A DNA stretch of 64,000 nt from Nemania diffusa. Lineage: Eukaryota > Ascomycota > Sordariomycetes > Xylariales > Xylariaceae. The position numbers were made by a program, and so were the translations under genes. This document shows, one piece after another, positions 51,551 to 62,249 of this stretch; positions within the stretch are counted from its first letter, which is position 1, and each line of letters starts with the position of its first letter. Below the pieces are notes generated by a model that saw only the letters and a program-made list of their open reading frames with translations, was not told the origin of the DNA and searched no databases. The stretch spans positions 1,922,001 through 1,986,000 of the forward strand of contig JBBPUQ010000011.1 in NCBI GenBank assembly GCA_038501195.1, in the 5' to 3' direction.

Positions 51551-54052
51551 CTACTGTGTCGCCAGCCATTCCTCGTGCCTCTTCTTCTGTGTCTCCCACT
51601 GCTTGACCAGCTTCTTGCGCCTATTCTTGGACAACGCATTCCCCGCTGCATCCACGGTCGGGATGCCGCTTTCGTCCCATTCCAAGTACTCATCCGAGGT
51701 CCTAAACATCAGCAGGGGGTCGACGTTGGCGCACTCGCGCAGCTCCTTCTCTCTCTCGGCCTTCCTGACCTCCTGTTCTAGCTTGGCCTTCGCCTTCGCA
51801 GCGCTAGCTGATTTCTGCTCCGCACGCGCCTCTATAAGTGATTTGTCGAGGGGTCGTACCAAAGTAGGCTGAGAGTCGTTGCGGTCCTCGAGATAGATGC
51901 CCAGATTCCAGAGATGTACGTCGCGGAGCTGGTCGCATAGGGCAAGCAGGTCTTTTGCCGGCGCTTGCTGGGCCGCGAGGGCCTTGATGTCGGTGCGGAA
52001 TTGCTGCAGTACTTGACCGTATGGTTTGGAGGATTCAACCACTGGCGTGGACTCCCCCATCGTAATTCCGTCAGCGAGCTTCGCTATAGCCGTATGATCT
52101 ACCGAGCCGGAACGGGCCAAGGTTCGAACCTTGTCGCGCAATTGAGATGCAGGGTAGACATAGGGCTTTGCTGGCGCGGGAATATCGAGGCCCGACCACC
52201 CTATACGTTCTAAGTTGCTGAGATCTCCCTCAGGGTCCAGACCAAAAATGGTGACAATGCGTGTTACCCACCGGGCGAGCAAGATAACTGTCTGATCAGA
52301 AACTGCAAGTGCGTCTGCTGAGTTAAACTCGGTAATAAGATTAGAGAGGATTCTCATGACAGCTGATGTGTTAAACGAATCGCAAAGAGCTGTATCGACG
52401 TCAGCTTTCGCCTTCTCCAGGGCGCTTAATAATTGCTGGTCCGTGATGCTAAGCTCTCGCAATGGTGTAGCCTTGGAATTGGAATGTTTCCAAAGGTCTA
52501 AGCTATTTAGAAAGAAGTTATTAAGCTTGCCTTCCCAGCCCACCACAGCCTTCATAAGCTCGTCTGTTACCTCAATACCATCCTGCCATGGCATAAGGAG
52601 GAAGCAAATTCGGAGTGAACGTGCACTCCACTCCTTTTCGGAGAGAACAGTTCTAATAGTCGTATAGTTCTTGAGGCTCTTGCTCATCTTCAAGCCTCGA
52701 ATCCTACGACTTGTCAGCGCCTTTGTACGAAAATCAGCAGTTGAAAATTTTTACCTTAGTTGCCCCATATGAATGAAGTAATTTGTCCACTGTACTTGGC
52801 AACCTGGAGTCGACCAGTAAGCCTCCGATTGTGCGAGTTCGTTATCATGATGAGGGAACCGAAGGTCGATGCCTCCGGAATGGATATCTATCGTCTTCCC
52901 GATCACTTCGGAAGCCATTGCAGAGCATTCAATATGCCACCCTGGCCGCCCAAGACCCCATGGACTCGGCCATGCTGGCTCGCCTGGCTTGCTAGCTTTC
53001 CACAACGCAAAATGATTATCGCTCCGCTTCATTGACTTTCCCTTAGACAATGAACCTTCACCATCGGCTTGAAGGGCACGGTCGTTCTTATTCCACGGTT
53101 CCAGCCGGGAGTAGCTATGCCCGGCCTTCTCAAACGAGTCGATATCGAAATATACGGACCCGTCAGGGGTAGCGTAACCGAAACCATTCGCCACAATCCT
53201 CTCAACGAAGCGGATAATCTGGGGAACATAGTCGGTCACACGTGTTAGTTGGTCGGGAGCCAGGACATTAAGCGCATTCATGTCTTCAAAGAAGCGGTTT
53301 TCGAATCTCTGGCTTAACTCCAGGTATATCATGTGGTTATTGGAGTCCATCTCTGTACCATGCAAGGCATCCAGATATGGGAGCAAAATATCGTCTGTCT
53401 TGGTGTAAAATTCGGGGAGCTTTCCTGGGGCTCGCAGGGCCTCGACAGCCGACCGTGCTGTTCCAATGTATGCTCTCAACAGCAAATCGGCGATGGTATC
53501 AGCTTGGCCCTGTTTAACTGTTGCGGCGTCGGCCCGAGGTGGAGGCTCGGCTATTTCCCTATATGTCTTCTCAACTGCCTCAAAAAAAGTCTCTGCGCTC
53601 GTATCCGAAGGCAGAGATGGAAGGTTCTTGCTAATGTAGTGCGGCAGTGCGGCATTGGCCTCTACCAAAACCGAATCGCTCACCGAATCGTCCTCATTAG
53701 TATGCTCCTGCTTGAAGCGCGCGAGTAGGTACTGCTGGCGGCTTCGGATGATGATTTTGTCGTCAATATCGGTGGTATTCATAACGAACTTAACACGGAA
53801 GCCGAAGTAGTCCTTCATGATGCGACGGATAATATCGGTCGAGACGTAATTCTTGGCATGACCCAGATGGGCGTCTTCGTACACTGTCGGGCCACATGCG
53901 TACCACGTTACCGTCTTTCCTGTCGGATCGACTGGGACAAAGTCATCCTTGCTCCTCGTCAGGCTGTTGTAGATCTTCAGTCGGGGCAGCTGGGCGTCAG
54001 GTCGGGGTTGGGGTGGGATCCATGGCGGCTGTTTGCGACCGTCGGAAGCCAT
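51551..54052 (-). CDS. Cysteinyl-tRNA synthetase (two exons)
   Basis: Exon 1 is 52755-54052. A 51-bp intron (52704-52754, phase 2) is followed by exon 2, 51551-52703, giving 816 residues, in the range of eukaryotic CysRS. It charges tRNA-Cys. Visible class I marks: YACGPTVYEDAHLGHA (51-66) with zinc-ligand Cys53 and HLGH (62-65); GWHIECSAMASEVIG with the second zinc-site Cys; the HHDNELAQSEA zinc/substrate helix; and KMSKS (438-442), created just after the splice join HMGQLR|IRGLKMSKS. A C-terminal extension has a Lys/Glu-rich coiled coil and a basic tail, typical of eukaryotic enzymes. It appears intact. The stop lies about 20 bp from a candidate LTR, so its 3' UTR may lie in that element. 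Confidence 0.95.
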
Positions 54053-55460
54053 GCTACGCGTGTTTAACTATTTGAGGTTTATATAGTCGGCGTTAAAAAG
54101 TATTTTGTTTGCCTGAGAAATAATGAAGGAAGAAGGGTCGTACTTTTAATAGGAGAAAAGAGACAGCTCGACTAAGCGGTATGATAGTATTTACAATTTA
54201 CGTTACTGGTTCCAGTCTACATGTGCTTCGGCTGTCAGGAATGACTCCAGGAATGACTCACCCGAGCAATTTCACTCCCTCGTTCGGAGTAGTCGATGTT
54301 AGCCAATTATTGAACACTTTCTGCACGCCCGTCCTAACGAAATCAACTAAAGTGGGGCCGGGCACGAGCAGCTGTTTTTTTTATGATACGTACCGTAATC
54401 TCGGGCAACACACTTGCGGGCGTTCTTCCACGATCGTCACGCAGGAAGAAACCAAGCCAGGCCTGGAGTAGGCATCTACAACGAGCAAGGGACCGGTTGG
54501 CGAGCGAACGCCCTCTACTTACAGCCCATCCTAGTTAGAACATGATCAGTCTAGATGTCGATCGCAGACTCGCCATCATAGGGAGGATTGATTTACCTCG
54601 TCCATCTTGAGGTTTCTAGACTCGCGGGCCGCGACACTCTTAGTCCTCTCAAGCCAATTGGCGTGGTGATTACTGTGTATACCTGCGAACAGCAGATATT
54701 AGGGATAGCTAGCCGATTGCATACCTTGTGGGATATAATTCAGTGCCGTGACATAGTCAGAATATGAAGGCTTTTTTTGACAAACACACCTTTCGACAAC
54801 TAGTAAACATAGGCGGGTATGCAACTCGACTTACCTCTCAGCGCTTTTCCGTGAGCGCCTCTTCCTCCCTTTCCCCATAACTATTAATTATCTTAAGATG
54901 ACAGAGGAGGGCTAATCAAGTTCATTTTCCTAATCTGAACATACCGACTGTACTACGGAGAAAAGGTGAGCATAGGAACTACCTTCCCATAACCGCTAAC
55001 AATGTGGAAGAAATCTCACCTCCTCGGTACTATCTCGTTAATGTTGATATCCTACGTCTGGCCAATGCGATGGACGATCCACTGCCTGAGCCTCCGCCAT
55101 TGGATCCCGGTGCGGTTTAATAATATGTGTCTCAAAGGTAACGCTTAGGTTGATAGACGCTTGTTATTAGTTATCTCTCTCCTTCAATTTGTTATTTTCA
55201 TAAATTTACTTACTTAAATCTTTTTAATTTTTATTTTTAACTTCTAAAAATACCATTTCAAACTAAATAATAATTAAGATAAAACCATTTATATAGGATT
55301 TTAATAAAGGAATTATATTAAACGTTATATTATATAAACTTAGAACTATACTTTCCGGGTCTGTCAACGTGTCATTACTCAACTGTATTCAGTTCATTTT
55401 GATCGCAGTCGGCAACTCTCTTCTATTTACTATGAACGGTCCGCACTTTACACTTTAGAT
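54053..55460. other. Intergenic ~1.4 kb, no gene seen
   Basis: Promoter of the CysRS gene next to 54053; the rest has only short frames. 55190-55340 is an A/T-rich patch, a small RIP-like stretch just upstream of the RIB7 pseudogene. Confidence 0.5.
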
Positions 55461-56118
55461 ATGTCATCGTCAATCCCCCAGGATGCAATGGGGTTCCCAT
55501 AGGCGGATACGCAGTTCCTGGAGCCTAATCTCCCACCCAAGGATGGCAGCTCTCCTCGGCCGGATTGCCTCTTTGTTACGTTGACCTTCACAACATCCCT
55601 CGATTCCTTCCAACCCTATCTCCAGGCGTATCAACCGCAATTTCTGGCACGCATTCAAAGGCAGTGACTCACTGTATTCGTTCTCGACACGGCGGTATCT
55701 TGATCGGCGTCGGCACCGACGTTGCAGATGACCGCAGCTTGAATTGCCGTATTACAAGCGTTAGAGGATAACCCCAGCATATCATCCTCGATCCTACCGC
55801 CCAGTGGAACTTCACCTCAAACTCAAAGTTATTCAAGTTGTATCGCGAGGACCGAGGCCTTCCGCCGTGTATTATTACGTCCGTTGAAACCCCCCCTCCG
55901 GAGAAGATATCTCTGCTAAAGGGGTATGGCGGACTGTACATAAAGATGTAATTCGTGGGGCTAAATGCCGGGAATCATCGGTTTTGTTGGCATGACTTTT
56001 AATCATCCTGAAGAAACACGGCCTGAATCGAGTCATGGTTGAGGGTGCAAGACTGACGAGGGCAAAATGGTATCCGTTTGACGAAGATACAGCCCTATGC
56101 GATCAAATTAAACTGTAA
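55461..56118 (+). pseudogene. RIB7-type pyrimidinone-phosphate reductase pseudogene
   Basis: The frame pieces follow the order of fungal Rib7, the NADPH-dependent 2,5-diamino-6-ribosylamino-pyrimidinone 5'-phosphate reductase of riboflavin synthesis. Piece 1 starts at ATG 55461, hits TAG after about 13 codons, then continues in the same frame with ADTQFLEPNLPP and LFVTLTFTTSLDS. A frameshift leads to piece 2, AISGTHSKAVTHCIRSRHGG and ILIGVGTDVADDRSLNCRI, ending in TAA. Another shift gives piece 3, IILDPTAQWNFTSNSKLFKL and PPCIITSVETPPPEKISLL, ending in TAA. Piece 4 is ILKKHGLNRVMVEGARL. At least one stop and three frame changes make it non-functional. Riboflavin synthesis is essential, so a working copy should exist elsewhere; this is probably a decayed duplicate. 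Confidence 0.8.
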
Positions 56119-56334
56119 GTCGCTGTTCAATGAGTCTTGAATTATTGAATTAGGGAGACGGCACAAACAATAGTAAGACGGCAAAGGGGAACAAGAAGAT
56201 GAGGAGGAGGGGAGGAAGACGAAGAAAGTTAACCCAGTATTAAAAGGGACAGAAATACTATTCACAACGAAGTTATGTAAAGCCAGCTAGCAAGCACGTT
56301 AATATATTTTTAATATTCGATTGTGGAAACACTA

Positions 56335-59036
56335 TTACCAACCCGGGTATATAACCTTGGTTTGCAAGATACGGAGCCCAACCCTACTGTCCCCGGTGGC
56401 GCTCACCGTTTCACTCAGCTCGTACAATAGGGCCATGTTTGTAACCGCGCGGTCTCTCTCCTTTTTACTCAATGTGCTAAGGCCCTCGAACATATCGACC
56501 GCGGAGGTATTGCATACGTAGTACATAGCACCGGCGATAGTACCCGGCTCAACCGGCATATCCGGCCACTTGACGAAAAAGGAGGCGAGTAAAATGAGAA
56601 ACATGGAGGACATTATCCCGACAGATGCCCAAGTACTTAGCTGGTAGACAAGAAACGTCTGCACAACCTGATAAGGGACATTACTTAAAAAAAGACCGAG
56701 GGATTGGGAAAGAATGGAGGCTAGTGATACTACGCCAAGAAAAAGTCGACGCGTCCGAACTGCGTGCCACAGCCCGGAAAAGGCATTTGTTGGCGGTGCC
56801 AACAGTATCGATTGACTGGCTTCTCGGGGTCTTTCCGAGAGCATTTGATATGGAACCATGACGGCCACGGCTGTATCATATTAGTACCAAGTGAGAACAA
56901 ATATTGCTCGGGGTCCTTACCGCTATAAAATGAAGACCATAACAGACTGATGATCACACCTAGGCTTGAAAAAAGAAACTGCACCCCGAATGAGTCGCTG
57001 TCGATGAATCGTTCGAACGCCGTATCGCCACTCGTCAGGGCATAGTATAAGACGAATACCAGCACGCCGCCGAGTATGAAGAGCGAACATAGCCTGCCGA
57101 TGATACCGAGCATGAAAAAGGGGTTGCCTTGTTTCCTTCTCTGACCTTCGTTATTGTGGTGCGTGCTGGTGAGCGGGGCGTTTTCACTCTCAGGGGTATA
57201 CGCCAACCCCGTGCTTCCTAAACGGTCGAGGGCCACAATCCCGTACTCCATCTGCCCCCTAGCGCTAGAGTAATAGTCGAGCTTGAGGTCCTGGTACTTG
57301 AGCTCATTCGCCCCTGCAGCTGCGTCAAGCACCAGCCGTCGAACATCCGGATTCGCGGACAGCGACGCAAGCGTACACATACTCCAGGGGTTTGTGTAGA
57401 CTCCCAGGCGCCACCTCCCCACCATGAGGACCAGGAGAATAGTTGCGAGACTCATGACAGCTAGGATACCGATCGCGGCCCTGGCCACCGTAGGCGAGAC
57501 GCTGAGGACATAGGCGCAGTTGCTAGCCGAGCTGCCCCCAATCTTACAGCCGTCTCCTCGGAGATCTAGGGTAATAGCACCGGCCGAGACAGGAATGAGC
57601 ACGGACGAAGCCAGCGACAGAAACCCGGAGAGAAAGACAACCGCGTGTCCGCCTGCCAGCGAACGCAAGCCCATGGCCAGGGATCTCCATCCGCCCGTCT
57701 CGAGACAGAGCGAGTCGCGCCCCAAGGCTCCTTGTTCGTGGGTGAGGGCGTGCCATGGCTGGAAAGTCTTGACATTCATATCGAGTATTTGCACTGCGAT
57801 GGCCAGAATACTGGCCACGAGCGTGGGGAGAAATGTGCCCATGAAGTAATGCCCGGCGCTGATGACATAAACTTCGGTGTGTACTGTTGGCGCAGTCGGG
57901 TAAATCACGACTGTCGCTATTGGCTTCCCGGAGCTGTCGGTCTGCACGGATGTCGATGGGGTCACGGTCACGGTTGCTATCTGTGTTTCTGTGACCCGAC
58001 CCTCGGAGTTCATGAGTAAGCTGGTTTGCAGTGATGGTATTAGGGTTGGAGTCCTCGTAGACGTAGTACTTGGTGATCCATCTATGCCAGTTATAGTTGT
58101 GACCCCGATGGTTACAACTGTTACTGTCTCGATTTGCATCATCGAACTAGTGGGCTGGCCGTTGCTTGTTGTGCTTCCAATTTTGTTAATCTCGTTCTCA
58201 GACGTAGTGGAATCGGTAGTCTTGGCTGGTGTCGTGATTGTTATGAACTCGGGAAAAGCTTCTGTGATGGTTTTAGTTCCGATTTTGCCAAAGTCGCTCT
58301 GAGGTTTACTCCCATCAGCTGTAGCCGTCATACTAATGGTTGTATTTGGAAGGGCCTCTGTGACAGTTTGAGTTCCGATTTTGCCAAAGTTGCTCTCAGG
58401 TTGAAGCGGGCTAGATGCTGGGCTCAAAGTTGTATATGGAAGAGTCTCTGTGCCAGTTTCGGTGCTAATGTGGCCACTAGTGCCCGAAGTTGTACCTACG
58501 AACATGGATGTTCTGGTACTACCACTAGGGTTTTCGGATACTTCTACTTGAGTAGTTGTAGTAGTAGAAGAAGTATCTAAGGCTCTGTTGTTTCTCGTCT
58601 TGATGTCACCAAAGTTGGTAGAAGAAGTTAGTGACACACTATTATGAGTCGCGACCTCGGCCCCCTGAGCCTCATACTCAGTAGTAGAAATGTGAACTGG
58701 AAAAATAGCCGGTAGGCCTCTTGCCTCCACTTGTTCTGGTGCATCTCTAGATCTAATTACAGGAAGAGACACTACAGCATAAATGAGGAAGGCCAATGTA
58801 GTTAGTAGAGCCAACAAAAGAGTTAACAAAAATGGGTATCTCAAAGCCGTAGGCTTGTACTGTCGTTTGTAACTCTTAAGAGCCGTTTTATTCCCATGGT
58901 CGTGTCGAAAGTCCCGTGGACTAACCGCGAGGTGATACTGTGAATGATACCCGAAGCCTTCTTCCTCGTAACGTCCCTCGTGAGTATCCAAACTTTGATC
59001 CTGTACCTCGCTGTATCTCCCTCGAAGGCGACTCAT
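56335..59036 (-). CDS. DUF3433-domain membrane protein (two exons)
   Basis: Exon 1 is 56921-59036. A 50-bp intron (56871-56920, phase 1) is followed by exon 2, 56335-56870, giving 883 residues. Unspliced, the frame would end in unrelated text. A cytosolic N-terminus (1-65) precedes a strong membrane segment (about 68-93). Residues about 115-400 are Ser/Thr-rich and likely O-glycosylated, with a recurring SNFGKIGTxTxTEA-type motif. A second membrane region follows (GHYFMGTFLPTLVASILAIAVQIL, then FQPWHALTHEQGALGRDSL), characteristic of fungal DUF3433 proteins, with several further helices to the end. It is probably a plasma-membrane or wall-associated protein; molecular role unknown. The ATG at 59036 is the first Met. 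Confidence 0.85.
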
Positions 59037-59776
59037 GGTGAATGCACTAGCCTCTAGGCGATATGAAAAGCTATCTATGACCCTTCAAATAGCATAGGAT
59101 GTAGCCTAGAAGCTACATGTATAGCGCTCGGAGTCGAACGAAACGTAGGATGGAATAAGTAGAACAAAAGCGATCGATCAGTTCCAAATTCCAGACGCCA
59201 CTCGCTAAAAAAGAAAAGAACTCGAGCAAAACAAACCAAAGCAAGGCTGTAATGTTTACTGAAGAAGCCGGACTCAGCTAACATATACCTATGCTGGCAC
59301 GGAGTGCCAATATGAGTTAGGCTAGTCGCCCGGACGACTAACGATATCTACTGGGCTTAGCAAAAGCGGCCTGGGCGAGAACCAAGCTGATACAAATGTG
59401 GTTTTGGAGATTTGAGAGCCGCAGCCTGTGTCTATTGCTGACCTCCATGACAGGGTTCTGTACGCGCGAAGGAGCTAAACCCCAGATTATTTTCTTCAGG
59501 GATTCATCAATAGAAGGTCGATGATTAGCAATGGCGACTTACCTAATTATGTGCATAGATAGCTTTTTAGTGAAGCTGATACTACCTTGAGAGTTTATTG
59601 GGCACTAATTCCGAAATGAATATTATTGTATTGGTTACATTCAACGTTAGACTCTTTTCACTCTACCAGACCATACCTCATGCCGAAGATATCTCATTCA
59701 TATATATAATGAAGTCTTCTTCTTCGCTCACACAGTAAGTCTAAGTCAACTTAGGGCCCATATACCTATCATTTTA
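59037..59776. other. Promoter/intergenic region, no gene seen
   Basis: Upstream of the DUF3433 gene and downstream of the orphan gene. No coding frame is supported. Confidence 0.5.
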
Positions 59777-60365
59777 CTAAGCCTCGCATAGAAGAAATAT
59801 AGGCTTGGTTGGGTACTTATCTAGCTGGCAGTTTGAGTCTCGCTCGACACGCATTTCCTCTTTAAGTAATTCGTTTGCTCGCTGGCGGTGTAGCATCGAG
59901 AAAAGATATTCGTCGTGACGGTCTGCAGGAGCTATCCTTTTAAGCGCCCGCTGGGCTAGGTGACTAAAAAAGTGCAATAAGGGGTCTTCTTGCATATGCA
60001 AGATATACCAATGAAATGCTTCCTCGAGCCTGGCATTATTGTCTTATTGGATGTATCTGTCATGTAAGAACCCTCGTTGTTCCTAGCCGGGTGGGCGCTT
60101 ACAGGCCCAGCCCCGTTTGATTTTCCGCGGCGGAGGGGAAAGGATTGCCGCCTACTACCGGCCCGGGACCGAGCCTTATGAATCCCGGCAAGAGTCCTCT
60201 GAGAGAAGCGTCGAGGAACGAGATTAGTGTGCAAAGATAAAGCCACTCTTCTTCACGCAACGCGGGCAATCTCGGCATTTGAGACGCAGTTTGCCAGCTT
60301 CCTCCTAGAATAAGGGGGCAATGCAGATGATGAAATAGGTAAGAACTCCCGACAGGAAAATTCAT
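59777..60365 (-). CDS. Orphan two-exon protein, function unknown
   Basis: Proposed exons are 60103-60365 and 59777-60029, joined across a 73-bp GT-AG intron (donor GTAAGC, acceptor GCCAG) with phase 2 preserved, giving 171 residues. Without splicing exon 1 ends at the donor itself, and exon 2 has an open frame rich in ordinary residues (EEAFHWYILHMQEDPLLHFF, DRHDEYLFSMLHRQRANELL). Exon 1 includes LREEEWLYLCTLISFLDASL. The text looks like real coding sequence, predicted mostly helical, but I recognise no family. It may be a remnant of a longer gene. Confidence 0.4.
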
Positions 60366-60820
60366 GCAGTAATGGCCGAGTGAACGATGAGAAGAGTTGG
60401 TAGAGAGAAGCGTCCGGCGAGATTCGAGAAGCTACGTCTAGACTCTAGAAGGTCAACAACAGCAAGTAGAAGACATTAAAAATAAGAGCAAGAAGAGAAG
60501 ATTTGAAAAAGACTAATATAAAACGTCACATGTTAGTGATAATATTTTTAAAATAAAAACGACATAGATTAAGTAGACAAAAGGAAAAGAGGTGATAGGT
60601 ATTAATTACCAAATAGGAAAGGGATTAATTAGGTAGAATAGGTAGTCTAACTAGTAAAGGACTAGACTGTCTAATTATAGGTACCCCTCTAAACTGTAGG
60701 TGCAGGGGGGGTTATACGTAAGGGTTGCAGCAACTATTTCAGCGTCTCGTAATGCTTTCAGCTGAAGACAGTTGCATAGCATTTACTGGGACCTAATTGC
60801 CACGAGACAGAAAACATATC
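60366..60820. other. Intergenic, no gene seen
   Basis: Purine-rich with several short GAAGA tracts around 60470-60510. No coding frame or RNA gene recognised. Confidence 0.45.
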
Positions 60821-60905
60821 GAAATAAAACAAGCATTTCGAAATAGAAAGCATGTCGAAATAGAAAGCACGTTGAAATAGAAAGCATGTCGAAATAAAAA
60901 GCATT
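60821..60905 (+). repeat. 17-bp minisatellite next to the rRNA fragment
   Basis: Five imperfect units of GAAATAGAAAGCATGTC, 15 to 19 bp each, end about 14 bp before sequence recognisable as LSU rRNA. It occupies the place where upstream rRNA sequence would be expected. Confidence 0.85.
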
Positions 60906-60918
60906 ACATATCTACAGT

Positions 60919-61751
60919 AGGGGTTCTGACGTGCAAATCGATCGTCAAATCTGCGCATAGGGGGCGAAAGACTTATTGAACCATCTAGTAGCTGATTACC
61001 GCCAAAGTTTCCCTCAGGATAGCAGTGTTGTTCTTTAGTTATATGAAGTAAAGCGAATGATTAGAGACTCGAGAGCCCTTTTTAGCCTTTATCCATTTTT
61101 AAACTGTAGATATGTCAGAAGCCCTTGTTAGTTAATTGAACGTGGGCATTTAAATGTACCAACACTAGTAGGCCATTTTTGGTGGCGATGTGGAATGAAC
61201 TGAACGCGGGGTTAAGGTGCCGGAGTGGACGCTTATCAGACACTACAAAATGTGTTAGCACATTTAGACAATAGGTAAGGACTGTGTAACAACTCACCTA
61301 TAGAATGTGCTAGCCCTGAAAATGGATGGCGCTCAAGCGTCCCACCCATACCTCGCCCTCAGGGTAGAAACGATGCCCTGAGGAGTAGGCGGCCGTGGGG
61401 GTCAGTGACGAAGCCTAGGGCGTGAGCCCGGGTCGAACGGCCTCTAGTGCAGATCTTGGTGGTAAGTTTTACTGCCTCTCTCTTTCATATTCATTATTAT
61501 GCGAACAAGGTGCTAATATTATTTTCTTTACAGGTAGTAGCAAATATTTCAATGAGAACTTGAAAGACCGAAGTGGAGAAAGGTTCCATGTGAACAGCGG
61601 TTGGACGTGGGTTAGCCGATCCTAAGCTATAGAGAAGTTCCGTTTCAAAGTGGGCACTCGTGCCCCGTGTGGCGAAAGGGAAGCCGGTCAATATTCCGGC
61701 GCCTGGATTTGGGGTTTGCGCGGCAACAGCGGAGACGACTAGGGGGTCCTA
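60919..61751 (+). rRNA. Displaced, degenerate LSU (28S) rRNA fragment
   Basis: Long stretches match the conserved core of fungal LSU rRNA in order: GGTTCTGACGTGCAAATCGA (about 60924), AAGTTTCCCTCAGGATAGCA, GAACGTGGGCATTT, AACGCGGGGTTAAGGTGCCG, TGTGTAACAACTCACCT, GCCCTGAAAATGGATGGCGC, GTCAGTGACGAAGCCTAGGG, GTCGAACGGCCTCTAGTGCA, AAAGGTTCCATGTGAACAGC and AGGGAAGCCGGTCAATATTC. Relative to the usual sequence there is an internal deletion before TGTGTAAC (about 61240), a smaller one near 61180, and many substitutions. It has no 5' or 3' end of the gene and no SSU, 5.8S or ITS nearby. It is therefore a transposed, non-functional fragment of the middle of the gene, except that it carries an intron (61462-61533). 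Confidence 0.85.
61462..61533 (+). other. Spliceosomal-type GT-AG intron inside the LSU rRNA fragment
   Basis: The rRNA reads ...GATCTTGGTG, is broken by 72 bp, and resumes GTAGTAGCAAATATTTC; joining the two restores the universal rRNA text exactly. The insert starts GTAAGT, has a pyrimidine-rich interior, a GCTAAT branch-like site about 20 bp from the end, and TTTACAG at its 3' end. These are canonical spliceosomal signals. It has no group I core or homing-endonuclease ORF. Spliceosomal introns in rDNA are known in some ascomycetes, particularly lichen-forming ones. Confidence 0.85.
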
Positions 61752-62249
61752 CCACCTACCACCTACTACCAGAAAAACCAGTGCAATTCGCTATACAGTT
61801 TAGGACTTTAGCGGAAGGTTTTATACCTGTTGCAAACCGTTGATAAACTGTTGCAAATTACAACTTGGACATAAATTACAACCTGGACATGGTTACAACT
61901 AAGACATAGTTTCCGTTTCGACATACAGTATAGTCGGATTAAAAAGGTACACTAAAATAATAAACAATATATATATATATAAACCTTGTGGCAATAATAT
62001 CTGGCCGTAATTGCCTGTCAGCACCTGTCATACTTGCTACAAGACTTACCACCTTACCTAGTACGTAAACCCCCCTGCCCGCCCGGGGGCGCTATGGTGT
62101 AAGAATACCATACCTGAGGTACCACCTGAGGTACCACCTCGTAGCTGGAAGCTCCTGAACAAACCTCCCTCCAAGCACCGGTTTACACTCGACCTCGGAC
62201 TCCTGATGATGTGACCTAATGGACACTTCAATACCCACAAACCGACGAG
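61752..62249. promoter_or_regulatory. Upstream region of the Mg-chelatase-like gene
   Basis: Contains a TA microsatellite (about 61968-61982), then GC-rich DNA with two tandem copies of CCTGAGGTACCA (62113-62138), each built around a GGTACC palindrome about 120 bp before the start codon. The repeat could be a factor site, but this is unproven. Confidence 0.4.

Noticed and set aside
54181..54471. 96-codon plus-strand ORF upstream of the CysRS gene
   Set aside because: Composition and text do not look coding, and no splice structure extends it.
61422..61625. 67-codon ORF across the rRNA intron
   Set aside because: It lies wholly in LSU rRNA-derived sequence and its intron; not a protein gene.
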